From Cryptomeria japonica (taxonomy: Eukaryota; Streptophyta; Pinopsida; Cupressales; Cupressaceae): a DNA stretch of 64,000 bases. The stretch covers positions 143,627,349-143,691,348 of the forward strand of contig NC_081410.1 in the NCBI RefSeq assembly GCF_030272615.1, read 5' to 3'. How positions within the stretch are numbered: the stretch's first letter is position 1; the number at the start of each line of letters is the position of its first letter. The position numbers were made by a program, and so were the translations under genes. Shown here piece after piece: positions 1 through 12,965 of this stretch. The notes beneath the pieces are model-generated. The model was not told where the DNA came from, made no database searches, and worked only from the letters and a program-made list of their open reading frames with translations.

Positions 1-803
1 AACTTCATACTTCTTACCTCAACCATTGTAAAACCTTAAAAATTATAAAATTTGGTATGTTATTGAACCTAAAGCCATATACTATTATTAAAAAAATCTA
101 CCTTTATATGCATATTGGAAAAAGGATGAAGGCTTTAGATAGAGTGTTTATATTTAAGCTAATGAATGATATTCCTAGGTTTTGAGCCCTTATATAATGA
201 TAAGGTAATGTTAAAATGAGACTAAACTATGTCATACCATGTGTTATTTACAAAAAATAAAGATCACTAAAAATACTCTTGTTCTATTAAAAAAAGTAAC
301 CTTAACTCTCTCAAAACGTAATATAAAAATACTAATCTAAAACATTACCTCTAATACCATATAAGATTTTAAGAAAAAAAACAAGCATATAATGCCTAAA
401 AATTACTGTAGAGAATATCATGATAAAATACCAAAAATAAAATATACAAATTGTCGTAATTCAATTGATAAAAGTTGCAAAACATAAAAAAAATGATGAA
501 AAAAACGCATTTAATGCCTAAAAATTACTTTAGAAACACAATGATGCCAATACCAAAATTAAGATATACAAATTGTTGTTATTCAATTGATAGAAGTTGC
601 AAAACATAAAGAAGATGAAGGTAAGAAACGGTGGACACGTCATCCAATAAAAATGTAACTCTCGGTCTCGAATAATGGAAAAAGTAACCTATTTTTTCCT
701 CCTCAGGTAATAAAATAAAGATGTTTTGGAGTGTTTCTCAAGGTAATTTTTTCGTTCATTCACAGTTTCTTGAAGAATTAATTAAAGATAGCAAGTGTAA
801 AAA
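1..803. other. 3' flank of the HeLo-like gene, no gene seen
   Basis: AT-rich sequence without a supportable coding region. Two similar stretches at about 395-490 and 515-605 (each with 'atgcctaaaaattact' and 'attcaattgataaaagttgc'-like text) form a degenerate direct repeat of about 120 bp. Positions 1-260 resemble 55249-55490, showing that this flank was duplicated together with the neighbouring gene. Confidence 0.5.
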
Positions 804-2363
804 CTAAAGATCTAACAAAATTTTGTATGTTATACAGAACGAATAGCTTGTTTTTGAGTTACCTGTGCCCTCCGGAAAGACTTGTGGTAATATTTCTTTT
901 CTAACCGTCTTCTGCCTTAATATTTCTTTTGTGACCATCTTTTGCTGTAATGTTTCATCAAGAACCTTTGTTGTAGCCGTCAAATTCAGATCCGTATAGA
1001 GCCCAATTATCTTGGTGCGAATACCCCTCAATTTCTCAGAGTTTACACTTGATTTCAAGAAGCTGCAACATTAAAAGTATTTATTAAATGGAGTGACAAA
1101 ACAAAATTAAGTAAAGAAAGCATAACATCGTGGAGGAAATGATGTACTGACTAACCTGAAAATTTTTCCCGATTGTTGTTGGGATGCGCAACTTAGAGAT
1201 CCTTCTATAATGTATTGAAAAGCTCTTTCAAATCTCACCTTTTGTTCTTTTATAGAAATGTTTAACTTTGTAATATGAGATACAAGGTTGATCATTTGTT
1301 GCAAGAGCTCTACACATTCATTCCTGTTTTCGGATACTTTTGCACATTTTGAGACTAGATAGCCTACCATGGATAGCCCTGCAACTGCCCAATGCAGCTG
1401 CCCAATTTGCTCAAGTATATTTCCTACAATTTTTGTTGCTTCTCCAAACTGAAAAGAGCTATCCTGTAATCCAAGTAAAGCACGGCTAAGAGAACAGGGA
1501 AAAATGTATAGAAAGAAATATATTTTATTAAATGCATTGTGCAAGTAACTAATTTTAGTGTTTATCAAAAATGTGATTTGAAATGTTGATATAAATAAAA
1601 ACATATAAATAGAAATTTAGAAATGTTGATACAAATAAAAATACATAATCTAATATCATGATGATGGATTACAAAAGGGAACAATATTGATGCAAATAAA
1701 AATGTATAATTTAACATTCTGATGATGGATTATAGAAATCTGTAATATTGATGTAAATAAAAACATACAATTGAAATCCAAAAGCAGCACACAGGGTTGT
1801 GGACAACTGACCTTACTGTCGATTTTTATTTTCTCTGTATGATCATTAATAAATTTTAAAAAATTTCCTCCGCTCTGGATAATGGAAGCCCAGTTTGAGA
1901 GCTTGTCTGTATGAGGAGAACTTGTAGATGGAGTATCTGTTGTAGGCTGCAAACAATTACAAGAATTGAACACTATGAAAGACCTCTCATCATTATTTTA
2001 CCCTTTGAATTAAGAGAAGATCGAGCTTATACTAACCTTTTGGGCCGTCCTTAAGAAATCTTCAATGGCTTTGATAAAATCATCTCCCTGGCTTTCAATG
2101 TCGATTTTTTGGAAACTGCTGATAACTTCTTGGAGCGTGGGTAGTGGCTTTTTGGAAGTAGAAGGTGGGTGTGGTGCTGTGGATGATGGCTGTGTGGAGG
2201 AGATCACAATCTGAAGTCGATTAGGAGAATCTGTTGATGGGTTTATGGAAGTAGTGACTAGATCTTGTGATGGGGATGTGCAGGGACTTACAGAAGGATT
2301 TGGTGGTGCCCTTTCTGTGGGCTTTCTTTTCCAGCACCAACAACAATTACAAGAAGGACCCAT
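804..2363 (-). CDS. Helical-bundle (HeLo/MLKL-N or STAND N-terminal-like) protein, four exons
   Basis: Four exons join with GT-AG borders and matching phases: 2363-2037 (109 codons), 1946-1812 (45 codons), 1463-1156 (ends in phase 2) and 1062-804. The product is about 343 residues. The N terminus MGPSCNCCWCWKRK is cysteine-rich and begins Met-Gly, suggesting lipid anchoring to a membrane, although Pro3 and Asn6 are poor for N-myristoylation. Residues about 15-95 are Ser/Thr/Pro-rich and probably disordered. From about 115 on come amphipathic helices: 'IGQLHWAVAGLSMVGYLV', then 'NECVELLQQMINLVSHI', then 'LRGIRTKIIGLYTDLNL'. This pattern is like the four-helix N-terminal domains of MLKL-type and STAND/NB-ARC immune proteins, though I recognise it by pattern only. 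No nucleotide-binding or kinase domain follows, so it is either a stand-alone signalling domain or truncated. A donor-like site (CACAG|GTAACT near 862) could lead to an unseen further exon. Confidence 0.7.
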
Positions 2364-3030
2364 GGCCAGTCAGAGAAATTTTTGGTTGAGATACTTAGCG
2401 GACAAGCTGAATAATCACATATAAAAAATTTCTCTATTGTTTTCCACAAGCTCCTTGCTACTGTGAAACCCTAAGACATCTAAAGAAATACACAGTTCTC
2501 TAAGCCGTGGGTGCACCAATACTAGGAGAATAAAGATATACTCTCTAGGCTGGATTGAAGCTGATGTTATAAGGGAAAAACCTATACTGTAAGAAAATGG
2601 GTGGATTGACACGGAGTGGCAGAGACAAATTACAAGTAAAAGAAAACACTAGTCTCTAAGATTTAATAGGAATGCCTTTGGATTTGGACTCTGGAAATCT
2701 CACTCCGTAACATGAAAACCTCTTTCCATGAAATGCGTGAACTGACACAAGAATAATGATAAAGAGTAATCCATTGGTCAAGGAGAACGGGTCCCTCTCT
2801 AGTCTCAATTACTTTTCGACGTGGATACCACTAAACCGACCAGTCAATTCAAACGTTTTTCCCGCATTTAAAGCTGCTTTTATTATTCTGTTGTGCATAG
2901 GGGAAGGGTATCACTAGCCGTATAGTTAATACTAACCCTCAATCAGTACTAACCCTCTCTTCTGGTAACCGCACCCCATAGGCCTCTTGAGATGAAAATT
3001 TCAGAGGTTGGAGCTATTTGAGAGTTTACT
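2364..3030 (-). promoter_or_regulatory. 5' flank of the HeLo-like gene, present in three diverged copies
   Basis: The stretch from about 2575 to 2940 recurs in the same orientation at 9795-10270 and at 55550-55990. Shared landmarks are 'caaattacaagtaaaag', 'catgaaaacctctttcc', 'ttggtcaag' and 'cactacttttcg.cgtgga'. No open reading frame is shared, so this is probably upstream regulatory or 5' UTR sequence carried along in locus duplications. No TATA box could be assigned with confidence. Confidence 0.45.
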
Positions 3031-3039
3031 CTCATATTA

Positions 3040-3480
3040 AGCATCTTGTAGGGCCCTTAAGGTCTAAATCACGCTTGCATGACTACTAAGGTGCTTGATA
3101 GTTTGTTGGGCTATATGTCTCAATCCCGCTTGCGCAACCTCGAAGAGTAGTCTTCTAACTGAAATCCTTACTAGAATCCTTGTGCTTACAGACCAAAAAC
3201 CTTCTAGTCATTGGTGCAGGAGGTCGGACCTTCGAAGGCGCCCACATTTTTACGGCCTTTAGCAGAGACACAAAGTTCGCCATGGGGAGTTTTCATTGGA
3301 ACTAATGCTTGGCTACCCCGGAGAAGTGAATGTCGTGGAGGGGAGCCAGTGGGGTCAAGCATCTAAGTGTTCGCTCTGGGTAGGTGTAGCTGGGAAACCA
3401 AGTGGGATTCGTTGACTATTGTCCTTGCTAGCCCTAGGAATGTTGTAAATGAGTATGAGTATCTTTGATTCCAAGTTCAT
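3040..3480 (+). mobile_element. Relic of a Ty3/gypsy leader region
   Basis: About 300 bp here match the untranslated leader of gypsy element B (about 37690-37992). Shared text includes 'gcaggaggtcggacct', 'caaagttcgccatgggga', 'gttttcat', 'gaagtga.tg' and 'gtcaagcatctaagt'. I estimate by eye about 75-80 percent identity. Together with the following proline-rich reading frame this marks a fragment of a related element; no LTR is recognisable. Confidence 0.6.
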
Positions 3481-3509
3481 TTGACCATTGTGTTTGCTTT
3501 TCTTGACAC

Positions 3510-4085
3510 TTGTTTAACAAGAGTAGATCTAACACATCATCATCCCCAAGCACTTTACAAAACATTTATCCAAAACAAATATTTTTTCCAAGTCAAAGTC
3601 AAAGTCCTAGTCATCATCCTAGTCATGGTCGACAAAAATTTGGACTTTTTGTTAACAAGTCCAAATTCCCAAATGAGTCTAAACCACATCAAAACTTTGT
3701 CCGTCTCATGTAGTACAAGCCCAAGTTGTATAAGCATCCTAAGAAAACCCTTGCACGTCCAATTAAAAAGAAGAAGCTCACACAAGCTCAACTTGTTAGG
3801 CACCAAAAGTTTTGGTACATTAATCATAGACTCTTGCTTAAGCATAGGACCTTCTTGCATAGATACCTCTATCCCTTCATACCTTTATCCCAACATACCT
3901 CTATCCCTTCATCATTTATTCATACTTCTCTTCCTTCATCGTCAATACATGCTTCATTTCCTCAATCCTCCATGCCCTTCTACAATACAACTAACTTTGT
4001 CTATGCTTCTACCACACAACCAAACACATACCGCGGATCCCAACCCATGTACTTTGATAAATTGAGCAAGAAGAATGAAGGGTGA
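3510..4085 (+). pseudogene. Gag N-terminal fragment of the gypsy relic
   Basis: One frame is open except for a TAG at about 3711-3713 and encodes a Ser/Pro/His-rich, then Lys-rich, then aromatic/Pro-rich polypeptide ('SQSQSPSHHPSHGRQKF', 'RPIKKKKLTQAQL', 'HTSIPSSFIHTSLPSSSIH'). It stands just downstream of the leader-like block, the position the gag start takes in element B. It has no recognisable capsid domain before it ends at about 4085. The identification as gag is inferred from position and composition only. Confidence 0.4.
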
Positions 4086-4296
4086 TGTGGGAGAAAGTTG
4101 ACAATTATTATGGTTTAAATTTCCTATAGAATCATTCCCTAAATTAATTTTTATCTTCATAGAACAAACATGGAACAAAATATACTAGATTATCCACTAG
4201 CAATAAAATATTGAGCAAGCCCTTTAACCATGTGATAGTGACATTTTATTGTTCTTACATTTTTTAAGATAGAGGGTCACTAACCATCTAATATTA

Positions 4297-7200
4297 TTGA
4301 GAATGGGGAGGAAGTGGAAATGGAAATCACTCATCCAACTAGATGTGCAAGACATTCCCAACGAAGAAAATCATTTTTCAAGTGATAACCTTGAATGGAC
4401 ACCTATTGTAAAGGAGAATGTCCAAGATCTGGATTTATGTGCCGCTATTCCTCTTGAGAGAGTCTCTCACTTTGTCAAAGGAGAAGGTTTATTGGATAGT
4501 GCAGAGACATAATTTATATGCAAGGATCGTCAAGAGATCAACTTGACAAATCATACTGGATCATGCTACCAAGATGTATTCAAGGTTTGCCTATATTTAA
4601 TATAATAATCAAGTATGTCACATCTTACACTTATCATTTACAATATATATTAATAAATATATTTTGGTACATGTATAAATAGGCATCATTGTGCTTTTGG
4701 GGCTGAGGATAAAAGAAATAAATATAAAAAAGTGCAAAGGATATGAAACTTTACTCAAAAAAAGGGTCGTGAAACCCATTTCATTGTTAGGGTTATGTAT
4801 GGAAAACCTGACGTTGCAATACTTACATATAATTTTACCCACCAGGATGCTAATGGTGAATTCTGTCATGGGAATAATGACCCTTATGGTGATCCAAGGA
4901 GCATTATTGCGCCAAGACTATCAAATGAATGTAAATCATATATTGAATCCTTATTATTGATGGGCGTGGGGATTGACACAATATGCGAACAACACTACTT
5001 AGATCGTGGTTTGACAAATTTGTTGAATAAGAGGGACACATGTTTTCTAAGGCAAGATGTATTGAATGCATGGAAAAGAGTATGCTCCCTTATATCACTA
5101 AAAAATGAAGATGATGCAAAAAGTGTAAGCTTGTGGTATGGAAAGGAGAAAGATAATTTTTCTACTAAAAAATATCGAACAATGTGGAAAATAGTTCATT
5201 TATGGTGGGCATTCAAACACCATGGATGCAAGAAATGACGATGAAGTATTCACACAACTCAGTAATTGCAATGGATTCTACATTCTCAACAAATAAATAT
5301 GGTGTAAGTAGAGTAATATTAAATGTATTTATAATTTTTTTTAATTATTAATATATATTTTATCTAAAAAAATAATTCCTTTATTTTATTAATATGCAGT
5401 ACCAGTTATATAACTTTCTTGTATTTTATGAACAAGAGGCTGACATACCTATTGCATGGACCATATCCTCGAGAAATAAAGTTGAGGATATAAATGAATG
5501 GTTATCAGAAGTTTATAAAAGAGGAAAACAATGTAAAGAAGATTGGCATGTCAACGCATTCATGACAGATGATGCAAGTGTTCAGATTGAAGCAATCAGG
5601 TTTTATTACCCTCCATTTATATTGTATTTACTTAACATTAAGTTTATACTACTAATGAACTTTTATAATGTAACATGTAGATTATCCTTTGGTTGCCAAG
5701 TACTTTTATGTCTATGGCATGTTTGTAGGGCATGGCTGTAGAATGTGTATAGGTAAGTTAATGTTTAATTAGAATTTATGAAAAATTACACTTTTGAACA
5801 TCATAGCTTGATATTATGATTTATAATCTAGGTATGTCAGTAATAAGGATGTTGGAGCAAATACGTTCCATAGACTAGGTGTGATAATGCATGTGATGAG
5901 TGACAACAAAGACATCACTACTAACCTGATAAGAAATTTCATTGAGGAATTCGAAGACGAGAAGAAATTTATTGAGTATTTTCAAAAAAACTTGGTCTCA
6001 TGATGAGAGGTGTATCGGTAAGATCATCAAAAAACTATTTATAGTATTTATGCATTTACATTATTTAAGTTGTATATTGTGTATGTTAATACATCATTAT
6101 GTTTGTTTGTATACCAATGTGGGCAAAAAAATTTAGAGGCTTCTCTCATGCAAATCAAGAAACCAATGCATGCATAGAGTCATATCACTTCCAAATCAAG
6201 AGTTGCCATTTAAGTGATCGTTCTAAGATATGCACAAGGAGGATGGATTGGCTAATACATACACTTCTTCACAAGGTAGAACCATTCTATAAGAATAAAA
6301 GATATTTGCAGTTATCTGGATTTTTAAATAACTTTAAAAAGGAAAGACATTACATGACTGCTTTGGAGAGATCAAAAACAATAGGAGATGCATATTGTTG
6401 TCCATATGGTCTCCTCCCTGACACATATAAGATAAGAAGCCAAATAGATCGAACAAAATGGTACCTTGTAAGGAAATTTGGACCAAATTTTCATGTGTGT
6501 GATTTCCAGTGGGCAAAAAGTGGAAACACATGCAAGCATTTGTTGAAGATTTTAGATCTTGTTAAGATAAAAGAAACAAATGAGCAAGATCAATTTGTTG
6601 GTAAGATTCTTTTGACCTTCAAGTATTACATTTATGTATTTTAATGGTTATTATTTATTCTCTAAACTAACTAAAGTATTTTCATTAAATTGCAGATGGC
6701 GTTACTCCATCGATTGATGATGATCACGACGTTGGAGGGAGTTCTAGTCACGAGAATAATATCCTTGGTAAAGTTAGGACTTATGGTATAAAAGTTTATT
6801 GATTTTTATGGTTCTTAAACTTAATAAACTATTATTCCAATTGCATATGTTTGTAATCCATCACAAGATCAAGATGTGATTGGGGTTGCAACTAGTGAAG
6901 ACCAAATAATTGGTAAATTTTAATGTCACAATTTTTTGAATATTTTTTTTTTAAATATTATTTTAATGAATCATTGTTATTTTTTTCATAGATGGCCGAA
7001 ATTCATCAAGTTCTTTGAATGATAAATTTCAAAATTCTGTTGACTATATGAATTCAATACTCCAAAATCTGCCAACTAGACAAAATGAAAAACTCATTTT
7101 ATTGAATGTGTTGAGAAATTTAAAAAAGAGTTTCATGCATCTCTTGCTTCCTCTTCAAAGTTTACATCCATCCCTGGCTCAGAGAACATGCCCATGAGAT

Positions 7201-8100
7201 GAATACCACCATGGTTTAGCCCTAGCAAAATGTGCAAATGCCATTATCTTCATCGAAGACGCAATGGCATTCATCAAGGATTAAATGAAAGAGTAAAGGA
7301 GCATGATGAATTCCAATTCCCTTCTACAAGTGGTAGAAAACAAAATAAAAAAGGGTCTTAAGACGTTCAGGCATAGCCATACAAGAAGAAATGGTTACTA
7401 TCAGAGAACAACATAGTGAGTAGATTTACTCTAATTTATTTTAGTTTTTTCATCATAATAATTCTTCCTTTTATCTAATGTGTAAGAAATATGTGAATGT
7501 AGTTCTTGACAATCAAGAGAGTAGTCGACGACATCGATTGCCATTCTCTATTGATCTGAACCAGTCAGCAATAGATGAAATGCAAATTATAGATGGTAAT
7601 TTTATAACTTTTAAATGTGTTAATTTATTAATTGTAATATTGCTAAGCATTTATTTCTAACATCTCTTTTACACTTCATGAAACAATTACTAGGTACAAT
7701 TTGTGGAACTCAACCATCATCAACTATCAATGTTATCCCCAATTAGACATTTCAACAAACCATTTTAGGTAATTACATTTCAATATTATTTACATTAACT
7801 ACATGTTGTACTCTTACACTTAGCAATTTATTTATGTTATTTTGCTAAATGTAAATGTCATTGCATCTTTAGATGATCAACAAAATAGTGAACAGCATAG
7901 GTTACCATTTCGTATTGATCTTAACCAGGCCCCTGGGACAATGGATGCAATTGAAATAGAAGATGGTAAACAATTATGAAATTATTTTCTAATACTTTTT
8001 AAATTTACATTTATAAATACATTTTATAACTAATTTATGTAATGTACAGGTTTTGATGAGATTGCAATGGCCAATCATGATCAACATTATTACAAATAAT
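4297..8100 (+). pseudogene. MULE (Mutator-like) transposase gene, multi-exon, decayed
   Basis: Pieces of one transposase lie in order. An N-terminal exon at 4297-4584 has an in-frame TAA at 4510. A second exon at about 4683-5302 ends in the first DDE region 'AMDSTFSTNKYG' (Asp at 5274-5276) before a GTAAGT donor. An exon from about 5400 carries 'IPIAWTISS' and the second acidic site 'MTDDASVQ'. A short exon around 5680-5752 has 'LLCLWHVCRAWL' followed by a TAG. The exon with 'SHANQETNACIESYHF' (about 6137-6190) carries the candidate third acidic residue. A SWIM-like zinc motif 'CDFQWAKSGNTCKH' sits at about 6500-6540, with Phe at the usual second Cys. The order D, D, E, SWIM is that of plant MULE/FAR1-like transposases. 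A frameshift near 5205, a TGA near 4743 and the other stops make it inactive. Exons from 6695 to 8100 are small and partly duplicated. No TIRs or TSD were found. Confidence 0.75.
7478..7965 (+). repeat. Duplicated small exon encoding an RLPFxIDLNQ motif
   Basis: Two related exon-like segments, about 7500-7595 and 7872-7964, each encode 'HRLPFSIDLNQ' or 'HRLPFRIDLNQAP' and each end in GATG followed by a GTAA donor. They belong to the C-terminal tail of the MULE gene. The second contains DLNQAP, which fits the DLNxxP form of the EAR repression motif. Duplication is visible; the repression role is inference. Confidence 0.5.
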
Positions 8101-9396
<1,296 letters not shown>

Positions 9397-9406
9397 GCGG
9401 TTTACA

Positions 9407-9568
9407 GGCTGCGTCTATTCTGGATCCAAAATGGACCTTTTGTACAACGTATTAGCGATAGGTTAGTCAATCGCAACCGTTAATTACAAAATCGATGATG
9501 TAAAACGCGTGACTAACATACGTGTTAGTCAATCCGTATTGTTGTTTTGAAACTAGAATAGACGCATC
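9407..9568. mobile_element. MITE, 162 bp, with about 24-bp TIRs and 10-bp TSD
   Basis: The left end GGCTGCGTCTATTCTGG and the right end, read on the other strand as GATGCGTCTATTCTAG, are imperfect terminal inverted repeats that extend to a shared CAAAA. The flanks are gcggtttaca (9397-9406) and gcgatttaca (9569-9578), 9 of 10 bases identical. A 10-bp target duplication fits the Mutator superfamily (9-11 bp) better than hAT (8 bp). There is no coding capacity. Confidence 0.65.
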
Positions 9569-9794
9569 GCGATTTACATGGCACCATACCCAGTGCTCTC
9601 TCTTCTATTCACTAATACATTTAAAAAAGAATAGTTTATTTTTATCGCATCCAAACTATTTTTTCCAATCTTGTGTAGATAAGACAGTCTTCAACTCTAA
9701 AAATCTGTATGCTTTATGAGGTGTGGAAATTTCATAATTTTAATCCGTATCTTATTTGATAGCTATCCTCAACTAGTTGTAAAGGACTATTCAA

Positions 9795-10270
9795 TTGGAC
9801 AAATTACGAGTAAAAGAAAAATAGTACTTTCTATCAGTAAAGTAACATGACTATGCGGGTTGAAAGGGACATAAAGTTTATTCCGAACAGATCTATGGTT
9901 GCTATTGCTTGGATGACAAAACCCTTTCTAGAAAATAGACATGACATGCGTAAGACGACAGAAGAATAATGATAAAAGTAGTCTATTGGTCAAGCAGGCC
10001 GGGGCCCCACTCTGCTCTCCACTACTTTTTAACGCGGTACCATAGTATGCCAACTATTGTGACATTTGTGCATAAGTATTGGTCATTTCAAGTGCATAGT
10101 TATTGGGACATGTTTAAGCATGTATCGGGTGCGTACTTTTTGACCCTTGGGTGCATAACAGCTCCCACAACGTGCATCATCATTACCCAAAAGCCAAAAC
10201 AATAGCTATAAGTAGGGGAAGAGCACCAATAGCCGTCATAGCTAACTTCGCGCACCCAGAGATCCTAAAC
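9795..10270 (-). repeat. Diverged copy of the HeLo-like gene upstream region
   Basis: Matches 2620-2940 and 55600-55990 in the same order and orientation: 'gacaaattacgagtaaaag', 'agaagaataatgataaa', 'ttggtcaagcaggcc', 'cactactttttaacgcgg' and 'taggggaagagcaccaatag'. About 130 bp of unrelated sequence interrupts the match after 10050. No exon of the gene is recognisable beside it, so this is a promoter-region fragment or the trace of a lost copy. Confidence 0.5.
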
Positions 10271-11814
10271 GGTACATTGGATTTTGATTTATTTTTTTTA
10301 GTTGTCTTCGTATGCAACTTAACTACTTATAGCTATTGGGGGGTCAACATGACAATAAGGTGATGGTTATTGGAACTATGTTATCTATTGGTACTCTTCC
10401 CTTATGTTAACAAATAATTTTTAGTTTTTTTTTCTTTTTGGATTTATTATCTTATTGTACCCATCTCTTTTATGAATAATATTATTCCCAAAATTTAAAT
10501 AAAAATTCTCCTAAATATATAAATCAAACAAAAGACATATAATTAAATTATAATAAAATCTTAAGATTTATAATTAAGGTTTGTTAAAAATAAAATTGTG
10601 AAATTTAAATAAATTAAATATTACATTTAATTTGATTTCTAATAAACTAGCATAACTATCTTTAAAGGAATATAGGTAAAGTACGACGAAATATATTGTA
10701 TTTGTGTATTATTCCACTTAAAATTTATTATATTGTAACTAATATTAAAGTAGTATTATAGTATGATATTGTAATTAATATTAAATTAGTATTAATATGT
10801 GATTATGTTATTATGCTTTAATATATTTCTTCGTATCTTTACCCTTGAGATAGATAGAATTGATTAATCAATTAAACTATAGTGAGTGGTAGTTGAGAGA
10901 TGCAAGTGAAGATATAATTAGCATTATATGATTAAAATTATTTAATTGAGTGCATGAGAGGAGAAGTAAATTAAATTAAATTAAAAAATAATAATGAAAT
11001 ATTTTTTTTATTTTTTATGCATTCAAGTGTCACAAACAAGTCAAATTATTATTTTTTTATTTTTTATTGATGAACGTTTTTGCATCCATATGTAAGTGTA
11101 ATACACCTTTGGGGTAATAAAAAAATTGATATAAAAAATGAATATAAAAAGTAAATTTTGATAACTCCATTTTACAATCCCAATTTTTGTTTAGTATTTC
11201 ATTCCAATTCTAAATGGTTTTTACTTTTAACTAGCATGTTATATAGCTAGAATTACTATGAATTTGGACGAATCGTCATTAATGACATGTTATGATCTAG
11301 TTTCTAATGTGTTTTGAAACTTGCAATGAAAGACAGATGAAATTGTTCATATCGCAATATATTTGAAATACAAGAATGCTTTATTATGGAATATAACTTT
11401 ATGTATGAAAGTGTTCTGATTACATGTGTGATTGCCCAAGTGATATCCACGAAGGAGTTTGTTGAGTTCATCCTACCAAAAGAATAAGGAGAGTATCATC
11501 TGGGAGAGGAGTATACATAGAGGGAAAATGTGTCGACGTCGTCTTGAGACCTTCACACACACACACACTAAGTTGCTACAGTCAAGAGTAAGTGTCACAA
11601 TTAATTTATGATCCAGGTCAATTTCATTTTGTAAGTTATCTTCTTTAAATCCTAGTGTTTAACCTTGTGTTGATCTTTTTATGTGTTAAATCTCTTTCAT
11701 TATTGGGTATAACTATAGAGATCATATCAACTTTTCGACAAACTATTATATGTATACGTATATGTTATAAGTGTAAATATATTTATACATATATGTATAT
11801 ACGTAAAGGAATAC

Positions 11815-11816
<2 letters not shown>
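10271..11816. other. AT-rich intergenic sequence
   Basis: I see no gene, LTR border or inverted repeat that can be supported. A short CA run lies at about 11554-11567. Confidence 0.6.
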
Positions 11817-11873
<57 letters not shown>

Positions 11874-11929
11874 TGTGACTTTATATTACGAACACACATA
11901 TATATATATGAATGTGACTTTATATTACG

Positions 11930-12019
<90 letters not shown>

Positions 12020-12039
12020 TGTGACTTTATATTACGAAC

Positions 12040-12063
<24 letters not shown>
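11817..12063. repeat. Compound (AT)n array with three copies of a 24-bp spacer
   Basis: Long (AT)n tracts (about 11817-11869, 11935-12015 and 12040-12063) are separated by three nearly identical spacers, 'gaatgtgactttatattacg' plus 'aaca', starting at about 11870, 11910 and 12017. The array ends exactly where the LTR of element C starts. Frames reading through it give only Tyr-Ile repeats and are not genes. Confidence 0.85.
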
Positions 12064-12070
<7 letters not shown>

Positions 12071-12159
12071 CCCCCCTAGTTTTCATTAAAATTTCAATTG
12101 CAGAGGTCGCCTTTGGTTTTTCTTTTCCTTTCGGTCATATATTTTCTGTGTTTGAACCC

Positions 12160-12480
12160 GAGTCCTTGAACCTTTGTAAAAGTTCAAGGTTCAAAGTTCA
12201 AAACACACTCAAAAGGGCTTCTCTTCGCAACTTTGTTCTATGATAAGGTGGGTGCTTTGTTGTAACTTGTATTAAACTTGAACCGTTGAACCCTTTTTGG
12301 TTCAAGGTTCAAGGTTCAACGTTGGTCATGCGTCGGTTTCGTCTTCGCTCATTAATTGTTATTTTTCTTGTCACGAAGTTGGTATTCTATGTTGTTCTGT
12401 GTTATTTCTCTTATTTCAACTTGAACCTTTGAACCCTTTTTGTTTCTTGTTTCAAGGTTCAAAGTCTGAATTCTTAACGA
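12160..12480 (+). repeat. Three TTGAACC/GGTTCAA hairpins in the LTR
   Basis: Three successive inverted repeats can be read: CCTTGAAC..GTTCAAGG (about 12163-12190), TTGAACCC..GGTTCAAGG (about 12285-12310) and CTTTGAACC..GGTTCAAAG (about 12424-12462). The same series is kept in the 3' LTR copy at 22032-22340. They lie upstream of the LTR ORF. Function unknown; a transcript structure or a repeated protein-binding site are both possible. Confidence 0.6.
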
Positions 12481-12965
12481 CCAAAAAGTTCTATGCAGAA
12501 TTGATACATGCGTCATTAAGTAAGGTGGCAGCGAGAAAAGAGAATATTTTGGGGATTTCAAAAAGGTTAGTTTCTAAAAATTATGACAAGGCGTGAGTTG
12601 TGCGATGAAGTGATCTGAACATTAAATGCATGTCGGCTATATGTCAAACCAGGCGATAGCTCGCACGAACTTCCTTAATTTGTACAACTTGCTAAGTTTT
12701 AAGTGTGATTTTGTATATCATTGTTGCGGAAGCTAGCAATTGTTTCTAAAATTTTCTTCAGTTGTAATGCAAGCGGGAGAAATTGAAGGTATTTTGTTTG
12801 TGCATAGAATCTTTTCAAGAATTTTCTTTTGAAACCAAGTTAGTTTCAATCATTCTCTCTTCTGCTGTATTTTCTTATTCTGAAAATTAGTTGTCGTTCG
12901 TTCTCCTTTGTTGTGTATAAGTTCATTGCATCCCTGTAAATTGCTTGTAAATCAGAGGTGCCATA

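Noticed and set aside
2415-2612. 65-codon minus-strand frame upstream of the HeLo-like gene as an extra exon
   Set aside because: No fitting splice sites, and the downstream exon starts with its own good ATG.
11655-12065. Open frame of 136 codons across the (AT)n array
   Set aside because: It is almost only Tyr-Ile repeats produced by the microsatellite.
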